Notes: generated from the letters alone by a model not told the origin. Numbered from the stretch's first letter, positions 44,252 to 53,412 are shown. The stretch: 64,000 nucleotides of DNA from Bog-756 sp963813525 (GCA_963813525.1 CAWEZI010000002.1:1-64000), one strand, 5' to 3'. Numbers and translations are program-made.

Positions 44252-45816
44252 ACGGCGCCGAGTCCCTCATCCGAACACTGGTGGGCAACGGGGTCGACAC
44301 CTGCTTCATGAATCCCGGAACATCCGAGATGCACTTCGTCGCCGCCCTCGACGAGGTGAGCGACATGCGGGGCGTCCTCGCTCTGTTCGAGGGCGTGGCC
44401 ACCGGGGCGGCCGACGGGTACGCCCGCATGACCGGCCGACCGGCGGCGACCCTGCTCCATCTGGGGCCGGGGCTCGGGAACGGCCTGGCCAATCTGCACA
44501 ACGCCCGTCGTGCCCGGAGCCCGGTGCTCAACATCGTGGGGGACCACGCTCTCACTCATCAGCCTTTCGACGCCCAACTCCAGTCGGACATCGTGACCGT
44601 GGCCCGCAACGTGTCGGGGTTCGTCCGCTCCTCCACGTCGTCAGCGGAGGTGAGCCGTGACGTGATCGACGCACTGGTCTGTGCCTACGGTCCGCCGGGA
44701 TCGGTGGCCACTCTCATCCTGCCCGCCGACGTCTCGTGGTCCGAGGGTGGCGTCGTGCAACCGGCTGTCGGGTCCCTCGGAACCCGACCGTCGGGTCGGG
44801 CCCCCGATGGAGCCGCTGTCGAGGCAGCGGCAGCCGCTCTGCGCTCCGGCGAGCCGGCCGCCCTCCTGATCGGTGGTCGAGCCTGCTCGGGAAAAGCCCT
44901 CGACACCCTGGCCGCCATCGCCGCCGGTACCGGGGCCAGGCTGCTCGGCGAGACCTTTCCCGCTCGACTGGAGCGCGGTGCCGGCCGACCGCCGGTCGAC
45001 CGCCTGGCCTATCTGGCCGAATTCGCCGCCCTCCAGCTGGACGGCCTCCGACACCTGGTCCTGGTGGACGCCGCCTCGCCGGTGTCTTTCTTCGCCTACC
45101 CGGGCAAGCCCAGTGACCTGGTCCCCGCCGGGTGTACGGTCCATCCGCTGGCCGGTGGTGCCGATGACCTGGATGTGGCGGTGGAGGCGCTGGCCTCCCT
45201 GGTCGAGATCGGGTCTGCATCAGTCCTCCGCCAGGGATTCGACCAACCCGCGGTGCCGTCCGGGCCTCTCACCGCTCAGGCCGTCTGCCAGGCCCTCGGC
45301 GCACTCATGCCGGAGGGCGCCATCGTGTCCGACGAGGGCAACACCTCCGGCCTCTGGGCGTCGGGGGCCACCGCCGGGTCCCCGCCCCATGAATGGCTCT
45401 GCCTCACCGGCGGGGCCATCGGCCAGGGCCTGCCCGTCGCCGTCGGTGCTGCGGTGGGTGCCCCCGACCATCCGGTCATTGCCCTCGAATCCGACGGAAG
45501 CGCCCTCTACACGCTCCAGTCGTGGTGGACCATGGCCCGCGAGGGCCTCGACGTGACCACCATTCTTCTCAACAACGGCTCCTACGCCGTGCTCAACATG
45601 GAGCTCGACCGGGTCGGAGCGAAGGCCTCCGGGCCTCGGGCCCGGGCCATGCTCGACCTCGGCCATCCCTCTATCGACTTCGCCCATCTGGCCCGGGGAT
45701 TGGGAGTGCCTGCGGCACGGGCCGACACGGCCGAGCAATTCGCCGACGAACTGGCCCGGGCACTGGCCACACCCGGACCGAGCGTGGTCGAGGCCGTCAT
45801 CCCTTCTTCGCTGTGA
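44248..45816 (+). CDS. ThDP-dependent enzyme, IlvX/acetolactate-synthase-like
   Basis: 522 residues of the ThDP decarboxylase/synthase family. The N-terminal Pyr domain has the catalytic Glu48 in LFEGVATGAADGYARM, the middle domain follows, and the C-terminal PP domain has the cofactor motif ESDGSALYTLQSWWTM with NNGSYAVLNMELD. The pattern MNGAESLIRTLVGNGVD with NPGTSEMHFVAALD matches mycobacterial IlvX-type proteins rather than true anabolic synthases. It probably decarboxylates or condenses a 2-oxo acid. Start GTG overlaps the preceding stop (GTGA). Confidence 0.9.
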   Translation: MNGAESLIRTLVGNGVDTCFMNPGTSEMHFVAALDEVSDMRGVLALFEGVATGAADGYARMTGRPAATLLHLGPGLGNGLANLHNARRARSPVLNIVGDHALTHQPFDAQLQSDIVTVARNVSGFVRSSTSSAEVSRDVIDALVCAYGPPGSVATLILPADVSWSEGGVVQPAVGSLGTRPSGRAPDGAAVEAAAAALRSGEPAALLIGGRACSGKALDTLAAIAAGTGARLLGETFPARLERGAGRPPVDRLAYLAEFAALQLDGLRHLVLVDAASPVSFFAYPGKPSDLVPAGCTVHPLAGGADDLDVAVEALASLVEIGSASVLRQGFDQPAVPSGPLTAQAVCQALGALMPEGAIVSDEGNTSGLWASGATAGSPPHEWLCLTGGAIGQGLPVAVGAAVGAPDHPVIALESDGSALYTLQSWWTMAREGLDVTTILLNNGSYAVLNMELDRVGAKASGPRARAMLDLGHPSIDFAHLARGLGVPAARADTAEQFADELARALATPGPSVVEAVIPSSL

Positions 45817-45868
45817 CTCCCGCTGTCCAGCGCAACTGCATCGATCTGAACGGACCCATCAGAGCCGA

Positions 45869-47251
45869 TCAGGCCACTTTGCGGACGTCGTCGAAACTCT
45901 CCTCGAGGCAGGCGGCGAACACGTCAGGATCAGGGATGGCCGCCGGATCGCTGTTGATGGCGATATGGAGCTCGTCGAGGTGCGAGATCACCGTTATGTT
46001 GACGGCGGCGCCGGCCCGAGGGGCGAAGCCGAAGTTCCCGATGGAGCGAGCTCCCGCCACATAGAGGGGGATGGGTGAGCCGGGTACGTTGCTGACGACG
46101 ACGTCGATGCCCCGCATGACGTGCTCGAAGGCGGGAACGACGAGGGCGGCGGGCAGAGTATTGATGGCCCGAGCTACGGGATCAGCCAGTGCCAGGCCGG
46201 GCTCGCCTTTCTGGGCCTGGGTGACGTCTCGCGCCATCTCCAGCAACTCCACGGTGTCGGTGATCGAAATCGGGAGTCGGAATCGCGTCGGTGAGAACTG
46301 GTTGCCGGGCGAGCCGCTGCCACCGCCGCGGGTGTTGATGGGCATGGCGCACCGCAGCGCGTCGACGGGCATACCATGCCGCTGGTGGTAACGGCCGAGA
46401 CCACCGGCCACCGCCGCCAAAAAGGCGGTGTTCAACTTACCCCCCACCCGTTTGGCGGCAGCCCGCAACTGCTCCAGAGGAACCACCAGCGTGTCGAAAC
46501 GAGCGCCGATCGACCGGCCAGACATGAGCGGACTGAGCGCACCCGATCCCGGTGCTGTCAGCCGCACGGCCGAGCGACTGGTGGCCAGCAGCGAACGCAC
46601 GCGCCCGGCCGGATGGCGGGCAAAGCCGATGAGCTGGCCCGGGGCCAGGCGAGCCATTTGTACCATCGCCCGCGCATCGATCAGGAAGCCGTGGCCGATC
46701 CGGGACGCAGTGGAGAGGTGTTCGATCCCCAGCTCGTCCGGCTCAACCAGGAGGTCGTCAGGGTCCCGCTCGAAGTCGACGAAGAGCAGGGCCATGTCGA
46801 GCAGGCTCACCCCGTCGCCGAGGGCGTGGTGAATCTTCTGGATCGCTGCCGCCTGCCCGCCTTCGAGGCCGTCGATCACGTGCGACTCCCAGAGGGGTCG
46901 AGCGGGATCGAAGGATTGCACGGCGATCAGGGCGGCCTGATCGAGCAGTGCCCTCAGGTCGTTGGACCCGCTCAGGCGGGCGAACCGCAGGTGGTAGTCG
47001 ACGTCGAAGTCATCGGCCGCCTTCCAGCTGGGCGGCACGCCCGGCAGCAGGTTAGGAACCGGTACCTGGCGGAACCTTGCGACCTCGGCGGTGCCCCGCA
47101 CCACCTTGGCCCGCATCCGTGCCGGATCCGGGGGTCCGTCCAACAGCGCGACCTGCAGGATCGTCGAGCGCAGGAGCGCGGAGCGCTCGATGCGAAGCAT
47201 CAATGCGTCGGTGTTACCCATCCGCCGGTTCAAGGGGGGACGGTCAGCCAC
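45869..47251 (-). CDS. Wax ester synthase/diacylglycerol acyltransferase (WS/DGAT)
   Basis: 460 residues with the catalytic HHxxxDG motif at 141-147 (HHALGDGVSLLDMA) and the C-terminal FEHVMRGIDVVVSNVPGSP segment of the family. It joins acyl-CoA to fatty alcohols or diacylglycerol and makes storage lipid. The GTG at 47251 lies 6 bp after the aguB stop. An ATG at 47218 would give a more typical N-terminus. Its position at the end of the aguB transcript is unusual and may only reflect packing. Confidence 0.9.
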   Translation of the reverse strand: MADRPPLNRRMGNTDALMLRIERSALLRSTILQVALLDGPPDPARMRAKVVRGTAEVARFRQVPVPNLLPGVPPSWKAADDFDVDYHLRFARLSGSNDLRALLDQAALIAVQSFDPARPLWESHVIDGLEGGQAAAIQKIHHALGDGVSLLDMALLFVDFERDPDDLLVEPDELGIEHLSTASRIGHGFLIDARAMVQMARLAPGQLIGFARHPAGRVRSLLATSRSAVRLTAPGSGALSPLMSGRSIGARFDTLVVPLEQLRAAAKRVGGKLNTAFLAAVAGGLGRYHQRHGMPVDALRCAMPINTRGGGSGSPGNQFSPTRFRLPISITDTVELLEMARDVTQAQKGEPGLALADPVARAINTLPAALVVPAFEHVMRGIDVVVSNVPGSPIPLYVAGARSIGNFGFAPRAGAAVNITVISHLDELHIAINSDPAAIPDPDVFAACLEESFDDVRKVA

Positions 47252-47257
47252 AGCCGC

Positions 47258-48109
47258 TCATCCGTGCCTCCCGACCACATCGCCATAGAGGTCGGGGCGC
47301 CGGTCTCGAAACAATCCCCAGCCGGCTCGGTCGGCGGTGGCCTGGTCCACGTCCAGTTCGGCATAGATGGTCTCGACCGTGTCCCGCCCGGCCTGGGCCA
47401 GGGGCCTACCCCGATGGTCGATGATGAAAGAGGATCCGTAGAAGGTGATGTCGTCCTCGGTCCCCACTCGATTGGCGGCGACCACCGGGACGTGGTTGGC
47501 GACCGCATGTCCCTCCATGACCCGCCGCCACATGTCGGAGGTGTCGTTGCCCGCCTGGCTTCCGACCTCGGTGCCGATGGCGGTGGGGTAGAGGAGGATA
47601 TCGGCCCCCTGGAGGGCCATGGCCCGGGCCGCCTCGGGAAACCACTGGTCCCAGCAGATGGCCACGCCGATCCGACCCTGACCGGTCGTCCAGACCCTGA
47701 ATCCGGTGTCACCGGGTGTGAAGTAGAACTTCTCCTCGTAGCCGGGCCCGTCCGGTATATGTGACTTGCGGTAGACGCCCAGCACGGTCCCGTCCTCGAC
47801 GATGGCCACGGAGTTGTAATAGGAGGGTCGCGCATCCTCGAAGAAGGAGACGGGCACGACCGCTCCGGTCCCCGCTGTCACCTTCTGGATGGCCAAGATG
47901 GCCGGGTTCTCCTCTGTCGTGGTCGCCCATGAGAAGAACTCCTGTCGTTCGGATTGGCAGAAGTAGCGGCCCTCGAACAGTTCGGGGGGGAGAACGATTC
48001 CGGCTCCGGCGGCAATGGCCTCGGATACGGCGGCGACGATCCTGTCGCGGTTCTCGTCCCGGTTGTCACCGAACCCCTGTTGGATAGCTGCCACCACCGT
48101 CTGATTCAT
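47258..48109 (-). CDS. aguB: N-carbamoylputrescine amidase
   Basis: 283 residues of the carbon-nitrogen hydrolase family with the Glu-Lys-Cys triad: Glu43 (LPPELFEGRYF), Lys115 (YRKSHIPDGPGYEEKF) and Cys152 (AICWDQWFPE). The GPGYEEKFYF and ICWDQWFPEAARAMAL motifs are typical of AguB, which turns N-carbamoylputrescine into putrescine. The ATG at 48109 has AGAGGAA 4-5 bp upstream; a start 7 codons earlier is less likely. It diverges from aguA over 199 bp, completing a two-step route from agmatine. Confidence 0.93.
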   Translation of the reverse strand: MNQTVVAAIQQGFGDNRDENRDRIVAAVSEAIAAGAGIVLPPELFEGRYFCQSERQEFFSWATTTEENPAILAIQKVTAGTGAVVPVSFFEDARPSYYNSVAIVEDGTVLGVYRKSHIPDGPGYEEKFYFTPGDTGFRVWTTGQGRIGVAICWDQWFPEAARAMALQGADILLYPTAIGTEVGSQAGNDTSDMWRRVMEGHAVANHVPVVAANRVGTEDDITFYGSSFIIDHRGRPLAQAGRDTVETIYAELDVDQATADRAGWGLFRDRRPDLYGDVVGRHG

Positions 48110-48308
48110 CGGGTTCCTCTGTTCCAACATCGCATTTCCCGGTTTCGTTACTCCGGGCCTCGTCGCTCCGGCCTTGGCGACATCCAGCCTTGGCTGTAGG
48201 GAAGGAGGCGATCCGGGGTCATCTCATCCCGTGATGGACGAGACTACCGGTCGGGCCTGCCCAAGTAGGATCTCGGGACCCACTTTCGTCGGGCCAGGAG
48301 GTCTGTCG

Positions 48309-49409
48309 TTGCCCTCGCCCACTCTCGAGTCGACCCCCGGTGCCGACGGGTTCAGCATGCCTGCCGAGTGGGAGCCACACGAAGGTTGCTACCTGATCTG
48401 GCCGGAGCGGACCGACAACTGGCGTTTGGGGGCGAAGCCGGCGCAGACCGCCTTCGTACGGGTGGCCGAAGCCATCGCCCGCAGTGAGCCGGTCACCATG
48501 CTGGTGTCGGCCGGGCAGTGGGAGCATGCCCGTTCGTCCTGCTCGGACGCCATCAGGGTGGTGGAGACCACCACCGATGATGCCTGGGTGCGGGACACCG
48601 GGCCCACTTTTGTGGTCAACCGCTCCCTCGGTGAACGACGGGGTGTCGATTGGATCTTCAATGCGTGGGGCGGGCTCGACGGGGGGCTCTACTTCCCCTG
48701 GGCCAACGACGATCTGGTGGCGGCCAAGGTGTGCGAACTGGAGGGGGCGTCTCGCTACCGCGCTCCGTTCGTCCTCGAGGGCGGCTCGATCCACGTGGAT
48801 GGCGAGGGGACCTGCATCACCACCGACGAGTGCCTGCTCAATCCCAACCGCAATCCGAGCCTCTCCCGCCGGGACATCGAGTCCCTCTTGGACGACTATC
48901 TCGGCGTGGAGAAGGTGATCTGGATGCCCCGTGGGGTCTTTGGCGATGAGACAGACGGCCACGTGGACAATCTGGCGTGCTTCTCCCGTCCGGGTCGGGT
49001 CCTCCTGACCTGGAGCGAAGGGGCCGGCGACCCCCAGTCGGCCATTTCGCGGGAGGCCCGGATGACACTGGAGTCGGCCACCGACGCCCGTGGACGCCCG
49101 TTGGACGTAGGTCTCCTCCCTGCCCCTGGCCCTCTCACCATGACCGCCGAGGAGGTTTCCGGCGTCGACCGCAGCGCCCATGCCGTGGCCCGCACGGCCG
49201 GTGACCGGATGGCTGGCTCCTACGTCAACTTCCTTCTGGCCAATTCGGTGGTGGTCCATCCCCTCCTGGACGAGCGTCTTGACGACGAGGTGGGCGACCT
49301 GCTCCGCTCCGAGTTCCCCGACCGCCGGGTCGAAGGTGTGCCGGGACGCGAGATCCTGCTCGGCGGGGGAAATGTCCACTGCATCACCCAGCAGGTGCCC
49401 AGCGTCTGA
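48309..49409 (+). CDS. aguA: Agmatine deiminase
   Basis: 366 residues of the peptidyl-arginine-deiminase-like guanidino-hydrolase fold. MPAEWEPHEGCYLIWPER, WVRDTGPTFVVN, NAWGGLDGGLYFPWANDD, VLEGGSIHVDGEGT and the C-terminal GGGNVHCITQQVP with catalytic Cys358 are all classical. It converts agmatine to N-carbamoylputrescine and ammonia. The TTG start at 48309 has AGGAGG 8 bp before it; the frame stays open upstream but with non-homologous residues. It pairs functionally with aguB. Confidence 0.93.
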   Translation: MPSPTLESTPGADGFSMPAEWEPHEGCYLIWPERTDNWRLGAKPAQTAFVRVAEAIARSEPVTMLVSAGQWEHARSSCSDAIRVVETTTDDAWVRDTGPTFVVNRSLGERRGVDWIFNAWGGLDGGLYFPWANDDLVAAKVCELEGASRYRAPFVLEGGSIHVDGEGTCITTDECLLNPNRNPSLSRRDIESLLDDYLGVEKVIWMPRGVFGDETDGHVDNLACFSRPGRVLLTWSEGAGDPQSAISREARMTLESATDARGRPLDVGLLPAPGPLTMTAEEVSGVDRSAHAVARTAGDRMAGSYVNFLLANSVVVHPLLDERLDDEVGDLLRSEFPDRRVEGVPGREILLGGGNVHCITQQVPSV

Positions 49410-49424
49410 GGGGCCCAGAGTCTG

Positions 49425-49504
49425 AGGAGCCGGGTGTCTGGGGCGCCGGGTGTCTGGGGCGCCGGGTGTCTGGGGCGCCGGGTGTCTGGGGCGCCGGGTG
49501 TCTG
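49425..49504. repeat. 16-bp tandem repeat between convergent genes
   Basis: Four exact copies of GGGCGCCGGGTGTCTG at 49441-49504, preceded by a near-copy (49425-49440) and a more diverged one from 49410. The array fills the gap between the aguA stop and the SDR stop. Confidence 0.9.
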
Positions 49505-49508
49505 AGGG

Positions 49509-50315
49509 TCAGTCGTCCTGGCTGCCGCTGGCGGTGGTGCCGACGTGTGCGGACATCCCACCGTCGATGGTGATCATTTGGCCGGTGATGTAACGGGACT
49601 CTTCCGAGGCCAGGAAGATCACCAGGTTGGCGATGTCCTGGGGTTGCCCGAGGAAAGGGGTGAGAGTCAGATGGCTGAGCCGCTGCAGGACGGTCTCGTC
49701 GAGATGGGCGCGGACGGCGTCGGTGATGATGAGCCCGGGAACGATGGTGTTGACCCGGACCCCCTCCTTGCCGTGACCGGCGGCGGTGTACATGGTCAAA
49801 GCATTGACCCCGGCTTTGGATACCCCGTAGGCGGTGCGGGTACGGTCACCCTTCAGCGACGCCCCCGACGACATGTTGATGATGGATCCCCCGCCGCTGC
49901 GGAGCATGGCCGGAATGGCGTGCTTGCTGGTGAGCATCTGGCTGCGCAGGTTCACGGCCATCGTCCGCTCCCAGACCTCCAAGGAGAGATCGGTCACCCG
50001 GGTGTCGCGGGAGAGAAATTCGGAATCAGTCAGGGCGGCATTGTTGTGAAGTATGTCGAGGCGTCCGAATCGATCGAGTGTGGCGGCAACTGCACCGACC
50101 ACGTCGCTCTCGTCGGCCAGGTCCGCCTGTACCAGAGAGGCGGACCCACCCGCCGTCTCGATGGCTTCCACCGTCCGACCCGCTCCCTCGGTGTCGATGT
50201 CAACCACCATGACAGACGCACCTTCGTGGGCCAGGGCGCGCGCACTGGCGGCACCGATTCCTCCAGCGCCCCCGGTCACCATGGCCACCTTTCCGTCCAC
50301 CCGGCCCATGCTCAT
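49509..50315 (-). CDS. SDR-family oxidoreductase
   Basis: 268 residues: the NAD-binding start KVAMVTGGAGGIGAASARAL, NNAALTDSEF, catalytic Ser in INMSSGASLKGDR, YGVSKAG with Tyr and Lys, and the C-terminal ITGQMITIDGGMSAH. It is a classical short-chain dehydrogenase acting on an unknown alcohol or ketone. The ATG at 50315 has GGGGAGGGG upstream. It stands alone between the tandem repeat and a 261-bp intergenic region. Confidence 0.9.
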   Translation of the reverse strand: MSMGRVDGKVAMVTGGAGGIGAASARALAHEGASVMVVDIDTEGAGRTVEAIETAGGSASLVQADLADESDVVGAVAATLDRFGRLDILHNNAALTDSEFLSRDTRVTDLSLEVWERTMAVNLRSQMLTSKHAIPAMLRSGGGSIINMSSGASLKGDRTRTAYGVSKAGVNALTMYTAAGHGKEGVRVNTIVPGLIITDAVRAHLDETVLQRLSHLTLTPFLGQPQDIANLVIFLASEESRYITGQMITIDGGMSAHVGTTASGSQDD

Positions 50316-50576
50316 GTCACCCCTCCCCGGGGGTGGCGAGAGGGGAGTACCGCCGAAAGTGCAATCTCACTTGGGGTACAACCGATCGGGGCCCATGTTG
50401 GGAGTTGACACTACGGGAGTTCCCCGGCCAGATCCTCCTGCGACGGACCCGCCTGTCAGAACCACCGCAGGACCCGCCTCCGACCCGGAGCCCGGTGACA
50501 GCCTGTTTCACGCCTGGCTACCGTCCCGACAGCATTGCTATCATCCGTGGCAAGACAACCGGTGGAGGAGGTCCCT

Positions 50577-51068
50577 ATGTGGATCGTCGCTGGGGTTCTG
50601 ATCGGTCTGGTGATCCTCTCGGCCGTAGCCGGCTTCCACACGGGGCCGCACGCTCACGTCGTAGCCGGGGTGGCCGGCGTCCTGGCCGCCGGGTGGCTCG
50701 TGTTCATGATCGCCGACGGTCGATCGGCCCCGGCCCTGTGGGCCCTCCTGACGGCTGATCTGATCGTCGCTGGCGGGTTCGGTTACGCGGCGTGGAAGGC
50801 ATTGACAGCCCCGCCGAGCTCGCTGGGTCGCCATCTGACATCCCTGGAGAGCGCCGAGGGTTTCGCGGTGAGCGACCTGGCCCCCGGAGGCATTGTGCGT
50901 GTCAGGGGTGAGCAGTGGTCGGCGCAGGCGGTGAACGGGACCGTCAGGGCCGGTGGCCGGGTGCAGGTCCTCCGGGCCGACGGCGTCCGACTCGACGTGT
51001 GGGGCGAAGAGGCAGAACCGGTGGCGGGTGATGAGATCACCAGCCTCGGCTGGGGAAGCAAGGGGTAG
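50577..51068 (+). CDS. NfeD-like membrane protein
   Basis: 163 residues: three to four short hydrophobic helices (IVAGVLIGLVILSAVAGF, VVAGVAGVLAAGWLVFMI, ALLTADLIVAGGFGYAAW) followed by a soluble OB-fold domain (GGIVRVRGEQWSAQAVNG, RVQVLRADGVRLDVW). This is the typical short NfeD that accompanies a slipin. Start ATG with GGAGGAG 6 bp upstream. The next gene starts 5 bp after its stop. It probably helps to organise membrane domains together with the slipin. Confidence 0.9.
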   Translation: MWIVAGVLIGLVILSAVAGFHTGPHAHVVAGVAGVLAAGWLVFMIADGRSAPALWALLTADLIVAGGFGYAAWKALTAPPSSLGRHLTSLESAEGFAVSDLAPGGIVRVRGEQWSAQAVNGTVRAGGRVQVLRADGVRLDVWGEEAEPVAGDEITSLGWGSKG

Positions 51069-51073
51069 AGCGC

Positions 51074-52009
51074 ATGATCTTCGGCGTCATATTCGGAGTG
51101 GTGGGGCTCTGTGTCCTGATCACAGCCGGGTTGTCGGTCAAGATCGTCCGGGAGTATCAGCGGATCGTCCTACTCCGGCTGGGTCGGGCTACGGGCATCC
51201 GGGGCCCCGGGCTCGTGCTCATCAACCCGCTGACCGACCGCACGTCGTGGGTCGACCTCCGAGAGCGTTTTCTCGAGATCCCGCAGCAGACGGCCATCAC
51301 CCAGGACAACGCCTCGATCTCGATCGACTTCATCATCTTCTACAAGGTGGTCGATCCTGCGATGTCCGTCCTCCAGGTGCAGAACTTTGCCGCCGCCGCA
51401 CAGAACGTGGCCGCCACCACCCTGCGCAGCGTGGTCGGGGACATGCCGCTCGACGATGTGCTCTCGAAGCGTGAGGACATGAATGCCTCGCTGCGTATCC
51501 GCCTGGACGACGTGACTGAGCGGTGGGGGGTCAAAGTGACCACCGTCGAGGTCCGGGAGGTCAACCCACCGGCCGGCGTGTTGGAGGCGATGACCCGACA
51601 GATGTCGGCCGAACGCAGCCGGCGGGCGGCCATCACCGAGGCCCAGGGCCAGAAGCAGGCGGCCATCACCCTGGCGGAGGGAGAGAAGGCGGCGGCCATC
51701 CTCGACGCCGAGGGTGAGCGCCAGGCGGCCATACTCCGAGCAGAAGGGTTGGCCGAAGCTCTCGAGAGGATCCGTGTCGTCGGGCGGGGGCTGGACCCGA
51801 AGACCCTGCAGGTCCAGTACCTCGAAACCCTCAAGCAAGTAGGGACGTCCCCGTCCACCAAAATCGTCGTTCCCATGGAGCTGGGAAGTCTGTTGAGCGG
51901 GTTGGGCGGTCTGATGCCGGGCCTCTCGTCTGACGGCTCGGAAGCGGCGACCGAGGCGGGGCCCTATGGCGGGGACGGTTCAGGCACCAGTGCGAACGGC
52001 CGGGCCTAG
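51074..52009 (+). CDS. SPFH/band 7 protein (slipin)
   Basis: 311 residues with an N-terminal membrane hairpin (IFGVIFGVVGLCVLITAGL), the SPFH core (VREYQRIVLLRLGRATGIRG, DNASISIDFIIFYKVVDP, LRSVVGDMPLDDVLSKRE, WGVKVTTVEVREVNPP) and a long Ala/Glu-rich coiled coil (EAQGQKQAAITLAEGEKAAA). It is a stomatin-like slipin and forms membrane-associated rings or patches. The co-transcribed NfeD is its standard partner. The C-terminus ends in a Gly/Ser-rich tail. Confidence 0.92.
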   Translation: MIFGVIFGVVGLCVLITAGLSVKIVREYQRIVLLRLGRATGIRGPGLVLINPLTDRTSWVDLRERFLEIPQQTAITQDNASISIDFIIFYKVVDPAMSVLQVQNFAAAAQNVAATTLRSVVGDMPLDDVLSKREDMNASLRIRLDDVTERWGVKVTTVEVREVNPPAGVLEAMTRQMSAERSRRAAITEAQGQKQAAITLAEGEKAAAILDAEGERQAAILRAEGLAEALERIRVVGRGLDPKTLQVQYLETLKQVGTSPSTKIVVPMELGSLLSGLGGLMPGLSSDGSEAATEAGPYGGDGSGTSANGRA

Positions 52010-52018
52010 CTCAAAGGG

Positions 52019-52074
52019 GGCGCCTGAGGCCTGGCCGCTGGCCGTGGAGCCGGCCCTCCGACGGGTCAGGCGCC
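52019..52074. terminator. Large inverted repeat between slipin and binding-protein genes
   Basis: GGCGCCTGA (52019-52027) and TCAGGCGCC (52066-52074) are perfect 9-bp arms, with smaller GC stems between them. The right arm contains the stop codon of the minus-strand gene. It is a likely two-way terminator for the convergent pair. Confidence 0.55.
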
Positions 52075-53412
52075 AGGTGTGCCCGGCGGAGGAGTGACCG
52101 GTACCGGGTCCTTGTCATTGGGGCCCAGGCAGATGAAGACCTGCTTGCCCGGGGCGAACACGGGCTCGTAGACCGTTCCCTGTACCTGGACGAAGGAGGT
52201 GCAGGCGGGCAGGGTGACCCCGGTGTGATTGACGGCCCAGTTGACCGGGGCCGACACACCATTGGCGGTGAAGTTGGTGATCTTGTTGGTGGCGTTGATG
52301 ACATTGGCCTGGGTGATGTTGTTGCCGACTGCCTTGATCCCTGCGGCGATCAGAGCGGCCGATTGCCAGCCGAGAAAGGCCACCCCGTTATAGGTATCGG
52401 CGGGCTCGTATTTGTCCATGGCCGCGATGTAGGTCTGCAAACCCGGGTAGGTGTTGCCGTACTTGGCCCTGTTGGCCGCCTCGAAGGGCACCGCTGAGGC
52501 GTTCAGCACGTACACGCCCTGCATCAGGTTGCTGTACTGGTCGAGGAGCGCCTGGTTGTATCCGTTGAGCCAGAGCTGCTTGATCTTGAGCCCGTACTGT
52601 TGGATGTCGCGAGCCAGGGTGATGTTGTCCGAGGCCTGCATGCAGGTGACCACGAATTGAGCCCCGCTCTGCTGCAGTTTCTGAACGTCGGCGTTGTAGC
52701 TCCCGCCCACCTGCGCCCCTACGTCAGCCAGAACGACGTTGACCCCAGCCTTCTTCATGCCTTGGGCATAGGAGCTGCAGGCGTCGTACGAGGAGGCAAT
52801 GGACGGTCCGTAGCTCACGTAGGCGACTGACTTGGCGTCCAGCTTCTTGATCACGTAGGCCATCGTGGGGAACCCGTTGGAGTAGACCTGTGTCGAGCCG
52901 CCCACGGCGAAGAGGTTGGGCGCGGTCTGCCAGTTGGCGCTCACGTTGTACCCGTAGGTCGGGGTCTTGGTGGTGACGAAGAGGCTCGGGGTGAACCACG
53001 CCGAAGCCACACCGATGGCGAACACGTGGTCCTGGTAGATCAGGGTTCGGGCGTCCTGGACGAATTGGGTGTCCGATCCGCCGTCGTCCAGTGAGTTGGT
53101 GAGTACGATCTTGCGCCCGTTGACCCCTCCGTGGGCGTCCAAATTGTCGAAGTAGGCGATCATGCCCGGGGCCAGCCCTCCGAAATAACCGGCCAGTTGC
53201 CCGGTGAGAGTCGAGATGGCTCCGATATCGACCTGTTTGGCGGTGACGCTGGAGGGGGCTCCGGAACCTGACGGTGCAGTGGTGGCGGACGACTTGGCCG
53301 CCGTTGTGGTCGTTGTCGTGCTGGCCGAATTGCCCGAGCACCCTGCGGCCGCGGCCACAATGGCCAGGATCGGCACATACCACCAGGTCGAGGAGCGCCT
53401 GCGATCTTTCAC
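52066..53412 (-). CDS. Orphan ABC-type branched-chain-amino-acid-like binding lipoprotein
   Basis: 448 residues. The signal sequence ILAIVAAAAGCSG has a lipobox-like Cys, followed by a Thr/Ser-rich linker. The periplasmic-binding-protein type 1 fold of the LivK group shows in VDIGAISTLTGQLAGYFGGL, NGRKIVLTNSLDDGGSD and IKQLWLNGYN. It should bind a small amide or amino-acid-like ligand at the cell surface. No permease or ATPase genes are present nearby. The GTG at 53412 is chosen; an ATG 7 codons upstream is possible. Confidence 0.85.
   Translation of the reverse strand: MKDRRRSSTWWYVPILAIVAAAAGCSGNSASTTTTTTAAKSSATTAPSGSGAPSSVTAKQVDIGAISTLTGQLAGYFGGLAPGMIAYFDNLDAHGGVNGRKIVLTNSLDDGGSDTQFVQDARTLIYQDHVFAIGVASAWFTPSLFVTTKTPTYGYNVSANWQTAPNLFAVGGSTQVYSNGFPTMAYVIKKLDAKSVAYVSYGPSIASSYDACSSYAQGMKKAGVNVVLADVGAQVGGSYNADVQKLQQSGAQFVVTCMQASDNITLARDIQQYGLKIKQLWLNGYNQALLDQYSNLMQGVYVLNASAVPFEAANRAKYGNTYPGLQTYIAAMDKYEPADTYNGVAFLGWQSAALIAAGIKAVGNNITQANVINATNKITNFTANGVSAPVNWAVNHTGVTLPACTSFVQVQGTVYEPVFAPGKQVFICLGPNDKDPVPVTPPPGTPGA

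Noticed and set aside
49425..49504. Possible CRISPR array
   Set aside because: Copies of 16 bp are directly adjacent without spacers and no cas genes are near. It is a simple tandem repeat.
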